A stretch of 39,309 bases of DNA from Pseudomonas entomophila (lineage in GTDB: Bacteria; Pseudomonadota; Gammaproteobacteria; Pseudomonadales; Pseudomonadaceae), in NCBI RefSeq assembly GCF_029478665.1, contig NZ_JARPQB010000047.1, positions 43,332 to 82,640 on the forward strand. The letters are read 5' to 3'. Shown here piece after piece: positions 9,001-16,144 of the stretch (within the stretch, counting starts at the first letter, position 1; every line of letters begins with the position of its first letter). The translations under genes and the position numbers were made by a program. A model generated the notes under the pieces. It saw only the letters and a program-made list of their open reading frames with translations, was not told the DNA's origin and made no database searches.

Positions 9001-10207
9001 GCCGAACACCACGATCCCGGTGGACACCAACATCATCGACTTCCCGATCAACCCGCGCTATGTGAAGAACGGCACCCTGGACGGCAAGGTCGGCCTGGTC
9101 AACGACCCGGACTACCCCGAAGCCAACGATGAACGTGGCAGCTATTTCAAGCCGCTCGAGGCCTACGACACCAAGCGCAGGATCGAGAAGCAGGAGCAGC
9201 AGCTCAAGGCCTACTACGACCAGTTCGACGTCAAGAAGTACCGCACGGTGGCCGCCATGGACAACCTGCGCGACAAGCTCAGGTCCAACCAGTTCTACGA
9301 CTTCGCCAACCAGCGCAACCTGCGCAGCCTCTACAACAACTACGTATGGACGGCGGCGGGGGGGCTGCACAAGGAGGAGCACAGCTTCGCCAACAGCTAC
9401 AGCGAGACCTACACCGGCACCAGCAGCCTGACCTTCGCCGCGGGCCTGGAGTTCAAGGCCGACATCGGCACGCCGTTTGGTGGCTACTACATCGAGGCCG
9501 ACACCCTGCTGGGCAACACCTGGACCATGACCGCGACCAAGGTCGAGGCGCTGTCCAACGGCTTTGCCCTGAGCTGCAGCGTAAGCCCGACCAACTTCCT
9601 GCCCGCGCCAATCCTCACCCAGGAGGGCGGCAACCTGAAGTTCAGCGGCTACGGCGCCAACGCCGCGCCGGGCAAGGTCGATGCCTACCGCTACATGTCG
9701 TTCCTGCTGGCACCGGCCGCCGACAACTTCAGCGTGCTGGCGCAGGTGGTGGACCAGAACTGGCTGAACAACGCCACCAGTGCCTCGGCCGCCGCCATGC
9801 GCGAGGCCATGAACAACCCCAGCGAGCCCTGGCGGGTGATGTACCGCACCACCTATGTCAGCCGGGTGCCGGCGGCGTTCCAGCCGGTCAAGGCCGACAC
9901 CAACGCACCCAATATCACGCCACCGGCCAACCTGCCGTCCAACCACTGGCTGGTGAGCGTGATCGACAAGCAACTGAACAAGACCGACCCGACTCGCCTG
10001 GAGATCGGGACGGCGATAGACACGGTGCTGGGGAGCCCCAGCGCCGGCCCAGGCCTGCTCAAGGACCTGATCCCCTGGTGGGCCGCCTTCTACACGGCGG
10101 CCAAGGTGTACGGGAGTGACGCATTCCTCGAACTGGCCGAACTGCGGGTCGACTTGCTGAACTACATGGCCAGCAAGTACGAAGCAGAGCACTACCGCAC
10201 CAGCTGA
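3095..10207 (+). CDS. Giant LamG/concanavalin-A-like domain protein with toxin-like C-terminus
   Basis: The 2370-aa product starts at GTG after a strong AGGGAGGGGA ribosome site. No signal peptide is visible: the N-terminus MQQFNQIVSVNFQGVVVVFG is a soluble beta-strand pattern. At least three regions look like LamG/ConA-like jelly rolls, at ~1040-1310 (TVEAWLALSD), ~1365-1580 (FALEAWIAP, then GLVAAWDFDE) and ~1610-1710 (AAYWRIEAGSG). A degenerate one lies near 320-480. The C-terminal ~650 residues differ. Segments ~1830-1915 and ~2095-2155 are Ser/Thr/Gly-rich with alternating hydrophobic residues, flanking a charged helical stretch (~2025-2085). Such amphipathic hairpins occur in beta-pore-forming toxins. 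The first ~1000 residues match nothing I recognise. Two small genes follow at 29 and 21 nt. The domain reading is supported; a toxin or adhesin role is inference. Confidence 0.85.
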   Translation: MQQFNQIVSVNFQGVVVVFGREVAGKQAIYFDVLGQDVDSDDDDLDWSGFTAVTFTEQVRQVGMSIIAVDCDASTLVPSLAPFRVVTDQKYISVIQQSMNGTLYVNRFRLLKNKSGTDQKTTDYELSPAWEVRYARSHKEDVPADKSDKQDFLDPDGQPFLEPSLELSMITGVTDGHFDALLLPIAGSESFAWQFLALDASATSVKLFNFPATDNGLFDVAGKPVDSDLRIQPDSVFGVAKAGTSTALPITSAPRAVTYVKHEKVVQPDGSSIGVRRATRVMITLTVADGTVTLDSAIGVNGTMANLSGVIVTSNIVPAEFDLRFDGVSSLNLLPPASGANPLAIKGPFEIGLMLAPGVKGDGLKVLGGAPQGEEKNLAPYVSIVDGDKLEVGFGNGSARVSCRTLHQVLFNDVWSDLHIRYAGKGDNPFTLTVNDAPVPLTPCSTTAEPCGTAMALVAADSNGFIGALKRLVITVAGTAAVQLDCNSVNYADNPPTTLNQAASGVKVTVQGARLEPSASPVNSDMSGEFYIDAMGLTYYAGLAGFIRPNAATCLIDGSDGLLHLYYPGDGNLLTVAQFSTQSARATFTVDWTTQWGSDGARAAALELPATSVALYRGVSCEHWAPVSARLLVAPDATQSGFVNFVAHRVGTYMNSTRITVAASSVSELLCDIHVEAAQSVGTETWRGLPRDIAQLTQIWNGAASNNPDDPQVLDQSKPYFDYAGSAPAVLVPTRTGGNGSFFLLTSVPQLPVTLTSVVVAAGASDEFVVVDITMAAPPRWPASATLNQHWPAVPATPRTLLDVFAGKAPHYDYSAVTTAGSRAYGLPLSLARSDEQVSHVLVFVRDEQKDFTVTVSTATQPLLCNVLICGVSLPDVPREQAGFVKVLNGDAAGYAYPSGYQTGLATLIYAMGNGLSADVVDTPAPAPEGGAFAYAGLLRVLFQGQSYDAPGMATQALTRAAVIQGARLAFNGRDDAIRGSMLFGALVDAPPTDGGVGRLTNTSVHPGGIAPVLTPGVNGGWMPLPPSFSLDLNPPSKSNYVAFNVDKAFSPSDQLAITDDLTVEAWLALSDSRINPSSRALSYNVLGNRKHPDLPVQYMIGARQGPGLMMSDSTYVTRAFNFKPPALSLQVYVFLPQSGLSGTLLSVSQVRGSDQYVQLAVNEYGKAVFTFLEDAGEVQTAQSLPVNAWTCLTAVVELAGQGQVTLKLSVNAGAPVKATASNSFSGDLGALMLGSNQGGSLPARVNGVAFWQRALSDSQMQNSFSQGFADTDSMLGIRWNLAEGSGIVITNSAATGVEYDATLINPASPAWSAQGAFQVPYAGRNELVLTSNRILKGWTHVALASRQGHGLRLLASNYGKVSDGDAFNPSSTFALEAWIAPSALNRKQILLEKNGSYSLYINTLGQVCLTVQLQMDPPKYDDPPVNFTHEVKFAITAGVTTYVALNFSTGTVANDNGSKEYVAQKYYVRAGLYLNGVQVAEQMRNDLARPATVRTQTSSFYLGVNDDLTFNYEGLISHVRVWNRTLATDQIAQTYALRLTPASTDGLVAAWDFDEMAGTNAKDLTGNNTLILSSNQLWTIWQDVAQASLVVNGRGSLPLRLTVADVGGYQDSQFTFGGARQGATLTLPYSGRIDDVRLFSTRLTEQQIRESMNKALVGGEEHLAAYWRIEAGSGPTLFDFTGFGNNGTLTPAASPPQWSSAAAPIQNEAQYVVNTLGGTPDYYVARIQGQPSVIEYASAEKDAYGKIFSVMKRGYFYQSSDGVTALEVGYKVGDLDTLFVGQVQSKPTIIGFIEGGPPLPSENQTLAYWVGDMGGPASDYASACSVTYQESESKSWTFTGNKTSTFNGEFNLKGGLYQKSKSDVSVGLGAEAETMVLETTITGGAKMVLSGNLGDGLEVSQNHSSSVSLATSMTPSGNWEAANAVLNLTVGRRYIQNNVGIALVKSSTADLYMQALKGTQTPVGYVLAPNTTIPVDTNIIDFPINPRYVKNGTLDGKVGLVNDPDYPEANDERGSYFKPLEAYDTKRRIEKQEQQLKAYYDQFDVKKYRTVAAMDNLRDKLRSNQFYDFANQRNLRSLYNNYVWTAAGGLHKEEHSFANSYSETYTGTSSLTFAAGLEFKADIGTPFGGYYIEADTLLGNTWTMTATKVEALSNGFALSCSVSPTNFLPAPILTQEGGNLKFSGYGANAAPGKVDAYRYMSFLLAPAADNFSVLAQVVDQNWLNNATSASAAAMREAMNNPSEPWRVMYRTTYVSRVPAAFQPVKADTNAPNITPPANLPSNHWLVSVIDKQLNKTDPTRLEIGTAIDTVLGSPSAGPGLLKDLIPWWAAFYTAAKVYGSDAFLELAELRVDLLNYMASKYEAEHYRTS

Positions 10208-10236
10208 CCCACAACCCACGTAAAGGAGCTACGAAC

Positions 10237-10782
10237 ATGGCAGATACAAGCTTTGCAGTGACCGGAATCTTCTCCGGCCTGCAGATCGTCTCGACCGGCA
10301 TCGGCGGCCTGGTCAACGTCGCCTCGAGCGTCTCGGCGCAGACCGGCTACGCCATCGCCCGCCAGCAGACCTCCGACGGCACGCCGTACACCTTGCTCAC
10401 CGCCGCGAACACCCAGGCGGTGAACGACCCGGCCAGCCTGGTGGTCAGTGCCCAGTACGCGCAGATCGTCACCTTCGCCGAACTGGACCTGGAGGTGCGC
10501 TACACCGACATCCCGGCGGACACGCAAGTGTCGGTGGATGCCACCAACCCCAAGCTGGCGGTCTCGCGCCAGGACATCGCCGGCACCAGCCTGCTGGGCA
10601 AGCAGAGCAAGAAGCAGGAAGCCTTCGAGATGGACCTGAGCCTCAACCTGTGGGTGGCCAAGCCCGAGCAGCTCAAGGCCACGTCGTCGATCACCCTGAG
10701 CCTGTCGAGCATCGATGGCAGCTCGGGTGGGCCGGTGAAGAAGACCCTGCTGCAGAAGGTGCAGATCAACCTGTCGAAATAA
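10237..10782 (+). CDS. Small unknown protein, companion 1 of the giant LamG protein
   Basis: The 181-aa protein begins at ATG 10237 behind AAAGGAG, 29 nt after the giant gene. I do not recognise a family. Residues ~8-42 form a Gly/Ser/Val-rich stretch (GIFSGLQIVSTGIGGLVNVA) that could be an amphipathic or membrane-interacting segment, but it lacks the positive N-region of a signal peptide. The remainder is predicted beta-rich with alternating hydrophobic residues (DLEVRYTDIP, ITLSLSSIDG) and no cysteines. Its spacing and size suggest a subunit, chaperone or accessory factor of the neighbouring large protein. It has the same high-GC composition as its neighbours. Confidence 0.8.
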   Translation: MADTSFAVTGIFSGLQIVSTGIGGLVNVASSVSAQTGYAIARQQTSDGTPYTLLTAANTQAVNDPASLVVSAQYAQIVTFAELDLEVRYTDIPADTQVSVDATNPKLAVSRQDIAGTSLLGKQSKKQEAFEMDLSLNLWVAKPEQLKATSSITLSLSSIDGSSGGPVKKTLLQKVQINLSK

Positions 10783-10803
10783 CCCTTGCAAGGAGCATGC
10801 AAC

Positions 10804-11832
10804 ATGGCTACTGAAACCTGGAGCGGGATTGTCGTTCGCGCGACGCTTTCGGAAAACGGCACGGTGCCGCGCAGCGCTTCATCTTCCTCGCCCGACATCA
10901 TTCTCGCCGGCAAGGAACCGCTGGCCGTCCCCTCGGTACTCACCGACCCGGCCAACTACAACAACGGCTACGACAACAAGCTGTACATCGGCTTGCCCAA
11001 CTACCTCTACGTGCGTGGCAAGAACTACACCGCCGGCGAGCTGGCCGGGTATTGGAACCTGTTCTGGGCCACCCCCAACATCCTGCTGTACCCGTACCTG
11101 TGGGAGGGCAACCAGCTGAAGACCTCGGGGGGCGACAAGAACCCGCCGTTCGCCATCAAGGCCGGGGCCATCGGCGCGTCCCTCGACTGCTTCACCTGGG
11201 TGCCGCCAGACACCTCCGACCACTACTGCATGATCGCGGTGGCCAGCACCCCGGACCATCCCAACCCGCTGAAGGGCGTGACCAACATCACCGACCTGGC
11301 GGACGTGCTTTCGAAGAACGCCAACATTGCCCAGCGCAACGTGCAGATGGTCCGTGGCGACTTGCCGCAGGTGGTCAGCACCGCCGGCTACAACCAGGGC
11401 GACGAAGGCGCGCTGGTGGACCTGGCGGTGGTGTTCGAGAACATCCCCAAAGGCACCAAGTACACCATTTCCTCGGGCACGCCGCTCAATGGCAAGACCC
11501 TCAGCCATTCCGACAACAACACCCTGGACAACGACTTCAAGTACGCCTGGGTCGGTCAGGATATTCCCGCCAACTGGCAGACGCTGTTCACCTTCACCCT
11601 GTCGTTCGGCAGCGACTGGTCGGGGATCCCGGCGGGCAAGAAGCCCAAGGTGACCATCCGCGGCGAGCTGGTGCAAGGTTCCGCGGACCGGCTGTATTAC
11701 AACCCGGCGGCGTACTTTGCCGACCCGCATCCACACACCCGCGCGGTGCGCCTGGATGCGACGGGGGGGCCGGTGAAGCTTATCGTGGCGGGCAGTGTCA
11801 CCACGCTCTACACCGATATCGGGCCTAAGTAG
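10804..11832 (+). CDS. Unknown 342-aa beta-rich protein, companion 2 of the giant LamG protein
   Basis: ATG 10804 is chosen over an in-frame TTG at 10786 because AAGGAG lies at 10790-10795. The protein has no signal peptide. Its middle (residues ~65-150) reads like an immunoglobulin-like beta-sandwich: NLYVRGKNYT-type strands become LYVRGKNYTAGELAGYWNLF, followed by CFTWVPPDTSDHYCMIAVAS. The aromatic WxPP...HYC pattern recurs in bacterial extracellular and phage-tail Ig-like domains. The last ~120 residues contain further beta-strand patterns (TLFTFTLSFGSD, KVTIRGELV). It is the last gene of the run and ends just before a long palindromic repeat that could limit transcription. I cannot assign a function; a structural or receptor-binding partner of the giant protein is a guess. 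Confidence 0.8.
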   Translation: MATETWSGIVVRATLSENGTVPRSASSSSPDIILAGKEPLAVPSVLTDPANYNNGYDNKLYIGLPNYLYVRGKNYTAGELAGYWNLFWATPNILLYPYLWEGNQLKTSGGDKNPPFAIKAGAIGASLDCFTWVPPDTSDHYCMIAVASTPDHPNPLKGVTNITDLADVLSKNANIAQRNVQMVRGDLPQVVSTAGYNQGDEGALVDLAVVFENIPKGTKYTISSGTPLNGKTLSHSDNNTLDNDFKYAWVGQDIPANWQTLFTFTLSFGSDWSGIPAGKKPKVTIRGELVQGSADRLYYNPAAYFADPHPHTRAVRLDATGGPVKLIVAGSVTTLYTDIGPK

Positions 11833-11850
11833 CCGTTGTAGCGTCCATGA

Positions 11851-12054
11851 AATCGAGCGCCGCTCTCGCGGCGCATCGCGGATGAATCCGCTCCTACATG
11901 TGTTTCGGGCCAATCCTGGGAGGTATTCGTTGGCCCGACACAATATCAAGGCATACGCCAAGGCGGGCACCCATGGCCCCACAGGCATGACTGGCCCGAA
12001 ACAGATGTAGGAGCGGATTCATCCGCGATGCGCCGCGCGGGCGGCGCTCGATCT
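11851..12054. repeat. Long palindromic repeat element, copy 1 (REP-containing, MITE-like)
   Basis: The 11833-12206 gap is mostly this element. Its left arm (11851-~11912, starting AATCGAGCGCCGC) is the near-perfect reverse complement of its right arm (~11991-12054, ending GGCGCTCGATCTT). Each arm is about 62-65 bp and contains a REP-type core (GCGGATgaATCCGC next to CTCCTACA). The ~78-bp middle is not palindromic but matches, inverted, the middle of the copy at 16145-16401. A folded transcript would form a long hairpin that could end or protect the upstream operon mRNA. Confidence 0.8.
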
Positions 12055-12206
12055 TGAGCGCAGCGCAGACCTATCGCCAAACACCTGGCCGGCATACAGC
12101 TCTCGTGCCTGCCTAATACTTTAGTCGTAGCTCCTCGGCCCCCAACCGCGCCCCCCCTATAGACTCGCCCGGTAATCCGACAATCCAACAAGAAAAGGAC
12201 ATTACC

Positions 12207-13625
12207 GTGGCCGCTGAAATCCAAGACAGCCGCTCCGCCCGCTTTGCCCTGCGTTGCTCGAACTGGGCCGAACGCTGGTTCCCCGACTCCTGGGTATTCG
12301 CCGCCCTCGCCGTGATGCTGGTGTGCCTCGGCGCCCTGGCCATGGGCGGCAAGCCCACCGACACCGCCAAGGCCTTTGGCGATGGCTTCTGGAGCCTCAT
12401 CCCCTTCACCATGCAGATGGCCTTCGTGGTCATCGGCGGCTATGTGGTGGCCAGCTCGCCACCCGCCGCGCGGCTGATCGACCGCCTGGCGCGACTACCG
12501 AGCAATGGCCGCTCGGCGGTGTGCTGGGTAGCGCTGATCTCGATGCTCGCCTCGTTGCTCAACTGGGGCCTGTCGCTGGTGTTCGGCGGCCTGCTGGTGC
12601 GCGCCCTGGCCCGTCGCACCGACCTGAAGATGGACTACCGCGCCGCCGGTGCCGCCGCCTATCTCGGCCTGGGCGCGGTATGGGCGCTGGGCCTGTCGTC
12701 GTCGGCCGCGCAGTTGCAGGCCAACCCCGCCAGCCTGCCGCCGTCGATCCTCGCCATCACCGGGGTGATCCCCTTCACCGAGACCATCTTCCTCTGGCAA
12801 TCCGGGGTGATGCTGGCGGCGCTGGTGATCGTCTCGCTGATCGTCGCCTACGCCACCGCCCCGGGCCCGAACAGCGCCCGCAGCGCCCAGGACTGTGGTG
12901 TCGACCCCAGCTTCAGCGCGCCACCCTCGCCACAGCGCACCCGCCCGGGCGAGTGGCTGGAATACAGCCCGATCCTGATCCTGCTGCTGGTGGCCCTGGC
13001 CGCCGGCTGGCTGTACCAGGAGTTCGCCACCAAGCCTGCGATCACCGCGATCTCCGGGCTGAACACCTACAACCTGCTGTTCATCATGCTTGGGGCCTTG
13101 CTGCACTGGCGCCCGCGCAGCTTCCTCGACGCCGTGGCCCGCGCCGTACCAACCACCACCGGGGTGCTGATCCAGTTCCCGCTGTATGGCTCGATCGCCG
13201 CCATCCTTACCCAGGTCAAAGGCGTCGATGAGCAGACCCTGGCCCATCACATCTCGCTGTTCTTCACCCAGATCGCCACCCACGACACCTATGCGTTGCT
13301 GATGGGGGTGTATTCGGCGGTGCTGGGCTTCTTCATCCCGTCCGGGGGCGGCAAGTGGATCATCGAGGCACCGTACGTGATGCTGGTGGCCAACGACCTG
13401 CAGTACCACCTGGGCTGGGCGGTGCAGATCTACAACGCCGCCGAGGCGTTGCCGAACCTGATCAACCCGTTCTACATGCTGCCGCTGCTGGGGGTGCTGG
13501 GATTGAAGGCACGCGACCTGATTGGTTTCTCGTTCGTGCAACTGCTGGTGCATGTGCCGCTGGTGCTGGTGTTGTTGTGGGCGCTGGGTACCACCTTGCA
13601 GTACGTGCCGCCTGTGATGCCCTGA
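12207..13625 (+). CDS. atoE: Short-chain fatty acid transporter, AtoE family
   Basis: The 472-aa protein is strongly hydrophobic, with about 11-12 predicted inner-membrane helices. The N-terminus (CSNWAERWFPDSWVFA) and later glycine-rich segments (LLNWGLSLVFGGLLVRALAR; FIPSGGGKWIIEAPYV near residues 377-392) are characteristic of the AtoE short-chain fatty acid transporters, which import acetoacetate, butyrate and similar acids. The start is GTG at 12207 after AAAAGGA. No ato acyl-CoA transferase genes are adjacent, so this is a stand-alone copy between two repeat elements. The family assignment is strong; the exact substrate is not shown by the sequence. Confidence 0.88.
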   Translation: MAAEIQDSRSARFALRCSNWAERWFPDSWVFAALAVMLVCLGALAMGGKPTDTAKAFGDGFWSLIPFTMQMAFVVIGGYVVASSPPAARLIDRLARLPSNGRSAVCWVALISMLASLLNWGLSLVFGGLLVRALARRTDLKMDYRAAGAAAYLGLGAVWALGLSSSAAQLQANPASLPPSILAITGVIPFTETIFLWQSGVMLAALVIVSLIVAYATAPGPNSARSAQDCGVDPSFSAPPSPQRTRPGEWLEYSPILILLLVALAAGWLYQEFATKPAITAISGLNTYNLLFIMLGALLHWRPRSFLDAVARAVPTTTGVLIQFPLYGSIAAILTQVKGVDEQTLAHHISLFFTQIATHDTYALLMGVYSAVLGFFIPSGGGKWIIEAPYVMLVANDLQYHLGWAVQIYNAAEALPNLINPFYMLPLLGVLGLKARDLIGFSFVQLLVHVPLVLVLLWALGTTLQYVPPVMP

Positions 13626-13641
13626 CAACTGCGTTGCCGGT

Positions 13642-13711
13642 GTTCGCCAGCAAGGCTGGCTCCTACGGGACAGGCGCATCCCCTCGTAGGAGCCAGCCTT
13701 GCTGGCGAAAG
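13642..13711. repeat. Inverted REP pair (REPIN)
   Basis: GTTCGCCAGCAAGGCTGG followed by CTCCTAC (13642-13666) is mirrored by GTAGGAGCCAGCCTTGCTGG (13686 onward), giving a ~25-bp inverted repeat around an 18-bp loop. It is the P. putida-type REP doublet. It sits just after the atoE stop, where its hairpin could act as a transcription end or mRNA stabiliser. Confidence 0.88.
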
Positions 13712-13753
13712 CGCCCGTAAGACCACAGCATGCCTTCCTTCTTGTCATGATTC

Positions 13754-13780
13754 GATAATGATTCGCATACGCGAATCGTT
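13754..13780 (+). promoter_or_regulatory. Fur-box-like site overlapping a 24-bp palindrome
   Basis: Positions 13754-13772 match the 19-bp Fur consensus GATAATGATAATCATTATC at 13 of 19 bases, with the left half (GATAATGAT) perfect. The site overlaps an imperfect palindrome at 13757-13780 with core GATTCGC-N4-GCGAATC. It lies about 75-95 nt upstream of the FhuE-like receptor start, as expected for iron repression. The palindrome may bind a second regulator. Confidence 0.6.
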
Positions 13781-13846
13781 CTCCTATGGCTGCCTCTCAC
13801 CGGCAGCCAAGGACACCCCTCGAATCGAACAAGGAGACAGGCAGCG

Positions 13847-16072
13847 ATGTTCGCGCCCATCAGCCGTTCCATGACCCTCACCCTGGGTCTGTGCGCCACC
13901 GTCATCGGCCCATTCGCCCAGGCCGAACAAACCTACCCCAGCTCCAACGACGGTGTGCTGGAACTCGGCTCCACCGAAATCCTCGCCCAGGGCCTGGGCA
14001 GCACCACCGAGCACACCGGTTCCTACACCACCGGCAGCATGAGCGCGGCCACGCGCCTGAACCTGTCGATCAAGGACACCCCGCAATCGGTCTCGGTGCT
14101 GACCCGCCAGCAGCTCGACGACTTCCGGCTCGACTCGCTGTCCGAGGCCATGGCCCACGTCACTGGCGTTACCGTGCAGCGCAACGATTCCGAGCGGCCG
14201 ATCTATTTCTCCCGTGGCTACGCGATCAACAATTTCCAGATCGACGGGATGCTCAACACCTTCTCCGGGCTCAAGTCCGACTCCGATACCATCATCTACG
14301 ACCGCATCGAAGTGGTGCGCGGCGCCACCGGCCTGACCACCGGGGCAGGGGACCCGTCCGGGACCATCGCCATGGTGCGCAAGCGCCCGACCGCCCAGCT
14401 GGATGTGCGCACGGGCCTGAGTGCCGGCAGCTATGACAATTACCGCGGTTACGTCGATGTTGGCGGACCATTGGGCTGGGAAGGGCGCCTGCGTGGGCGT
14501 ACGGTGCTGGCCTACCGCGACAGCAAGTCCTACATGGACAAGTACGCCAGCCAGCGCGAGGTGGCCTACGGCATTCTTGAAGCCGACCTCACCGACAGCA
14601 CGGTGTTCGCCGTGGGCTACGACTACCAGAACAAGCATGTGCAGGGCGCCTCCTGGGGCACCGTGCCTTACTGGAATGCCGACGGCGGCAAGGCACACAT
14701 GGCGCGTTCGACCAACCTGGCCGCGCCCTGGTCGTCCTGGCCCTTGAAGGACCAGACCGTGTTCGCCACCCTCGACCAGCACCTGGGTGATGACTGGCTG
14801 CTCAAAGCCGCTTATACCCACCGCCAAAGCGACACCGACGGCAAGGTGTATTACGGTGGCAACGGTTTCCCCGCCGCCGACCGCAGCGGCATGAGCGCCT
14901 GGAGCTCGCATTTCGCCGGGGTGGAGAAGATGGACGCCCTCGACCTGAACCTGGCCGGGCCCTATCAGTTGCTGGGGCGAAGCCACGATTTCATGGTCGG
15001 TTATGGCGTATCGGAGCTGCGCAGCACGGCGCCGGCGTTCGTCGGCCGCGTCGACCCCAAGGACTACGCGAAGATCCCGGACTGGAAGTACATGGGCGGC
15101 ATTGCCAAGTTCAGCGACCGAGACAGCGGCCTGGATTCGTCGCGCTCGTACACCCGGCAGAAGGCCGGCTATATCGCCACCCGCCTGAACCCCACCGACC
15201 GCTTGCACGTGGTGCTGGGCAGCCGCTACGGCAGTTGGGAGAGCGAGAGCAAGAGTTGGACCTACGATGCCAACCTCGCGCTGACCCGTTCCAGCGTCAG
15301 CCAGCAGACCCAGAACGACCAGTGGACCCCCTATGCCGGCGTGCTCTACGACCTCACCGAGCAGTACACCGTGTACGCCAGCTACACCGACATCTTCAAC
15401 CCGCAGACGCGCAAGGACGTCAGCGACAAGTTCCTCGAACCCATCGTCGGCAAGGTCTATGAAATCGGTTTGAAGGGCAGCCTGTTCGACGACCGCGCCA
15501 ACCTCAGCACGGCCGTCTACCGCAGCAAGCAGGACAACGTGCCGGAGATCGACGACTCGGTGCCGCTCGGGCCCAACGGCCAGCAGTACTACAAGTCCGG
15601 CGGCAAGGGCGTGGTGGTGGAGGGTTTCGAGGCAGAGCTGGCGGGGGAGGTGATGCCGGGCTGGCAGATGAGCCTGGGCTACAGCTACAGCCATGCGGTC
15701 AACGGCGACAAAACTCGCAAGAACACCGAGCAGCCGATGAACCTGGTGCGGTTCTCCAGCACCTACCAGTTGTTGCCGCAGTTGACGGTGGGCGGCACGC
15801 TCGATTGGCAGAGCGACATCTACGGCAACGGCAGGCGGCCGATCGGGCGTGACAGCAACGGCAACATCGTCACCACCCCGGACCGCATGACCCAGGACGC
15901 CTATGCCCTGGTCGGGCTGATGGGGCGCTATCAGTTCGACGAGCACCTGTCGGCGTCGGTGAACGTGAAGAACCTGTTCGACCAGCACTATTTCAACAAT
16001 GTCGGGTTCTACAACGGCGTCTACATGGGCGAGCCGCGGACGGTGATGGTCAGCCTGGATTGGAAGCTGTGA
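13847..16072 (+). CDS. fhuE: TonB-dependent ferric-siderophore receptor, FhuE-like
   Basis: The 741-aa product is a TonB-dependent outer-membrane receptor importing a ferric siderophore. It has a signal peptide (residues 1-26, cleavage after PFAQA), a plug domain with KDTPQSVSVLTRQQL (~77-92) and DRIEVVRGATGL (~150-162), then a 22-strand-type barrel ending in SLDWKL. The short stretch before the plug leaves no room for the ~80-residue STN signalling domain of FpvA/FoxA, so it should not signal to an anti-sigma factor. Motifs such as YFSRGYAINNFQIDGM and GATGLTTGAGDPSGTIAMV resemble E. coli FhuE, the coprogen/rhodotorulic acid receptor. The exact ligand, probably a hydroxamate, is inferred. 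The Fur-like site upstream fits iron control. ATG 13847 follows AAGGAG with slightly long spacing. Confidence 0.85.
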   Translation: MFAPISRSMTLTLGLCATVIGPFAQAEQTYPSSNDGVLELGSTEILAQGLGSTTEHTGSYTTGSMSAATRLNLSIKDTPQSVSVLTRQQLDDFRLDSLSEAMAHVTGVTVQRNDSERPIYFSRGYAINNFQIDGMLNTFSGLKSDSDTIIYDRIEVVRGATGLTTGAGDPSGTIAMVRKRPTAQLDVRTGLSAGSYDNYRGYVDVGGPLGWEGRLRGRTVLAYRDSKSYMDKYASQREVAYGILEADLTDSTVFAVGYDYQNKHVQGASWGTVPYWNADGGKAHMARSTNLAAPWSSWPLKDQTVFATLDQHLGDDWLLKAAYTHRQSDTDGKVYYGGNGFPAADRSGMSAWSSHFAGVEKMDALDLNLAGPYQLLGRSHDFMVGYGVSELRSTAPAFVGRVDPKDYAKIPDWKYMGGIAKFSDRDSGLDSSRSYTRQKAGYIATRLNPTDRLHVVLGSRYGSWESESKSWTYDANLALTRSSVSQQTQNDQWTPYAGVLYDLTEQYTVYASYTDIFNPQTRKDVSDKFLEPIVGKVYEIGLKGSLFDDRANLSTAVYRSKQDNVPEIDDSVPLGPNGQQYYKSGGKGVVVEGFEAELAGEVMPGWQMSLGYSYSHAVNGDKTRKNTEQPMNLVRFSSTYQLLPQLTVGGTLDWQSDIYGNGRRPIGRDSNGNIVTTPDRMTQDAYALVGLMGRYQFDEHLSASVNVKNLFDQHYFNNVGFYNGVYMGEPRTVMVSLDWKL

Positions 16073-16144
16073 GGGTGCCTTGTCTGCCTACAGGACCATA
16101 AGTTGTTTTTCGGGAGGTTCGACGGAAGGGGGGCCGCGCCTATG

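Noticed and set aside
12055..12206. CRISPR array, tRNA or riboswitch upstream of the fatty acid transporter
   Set aside because: No regular repeats, cloverleaf or recognised aptamer pattern was seen; only a possible promoter with TATAGACT, too weak to list.
13784..15988. 734-aa antisense frame opposite the FhuE-like receptor
   Set aside because: The + strand has a signal peptide, plug and barrel motifs and a Fur-like site; the antisense frame shows nothing recognisable.
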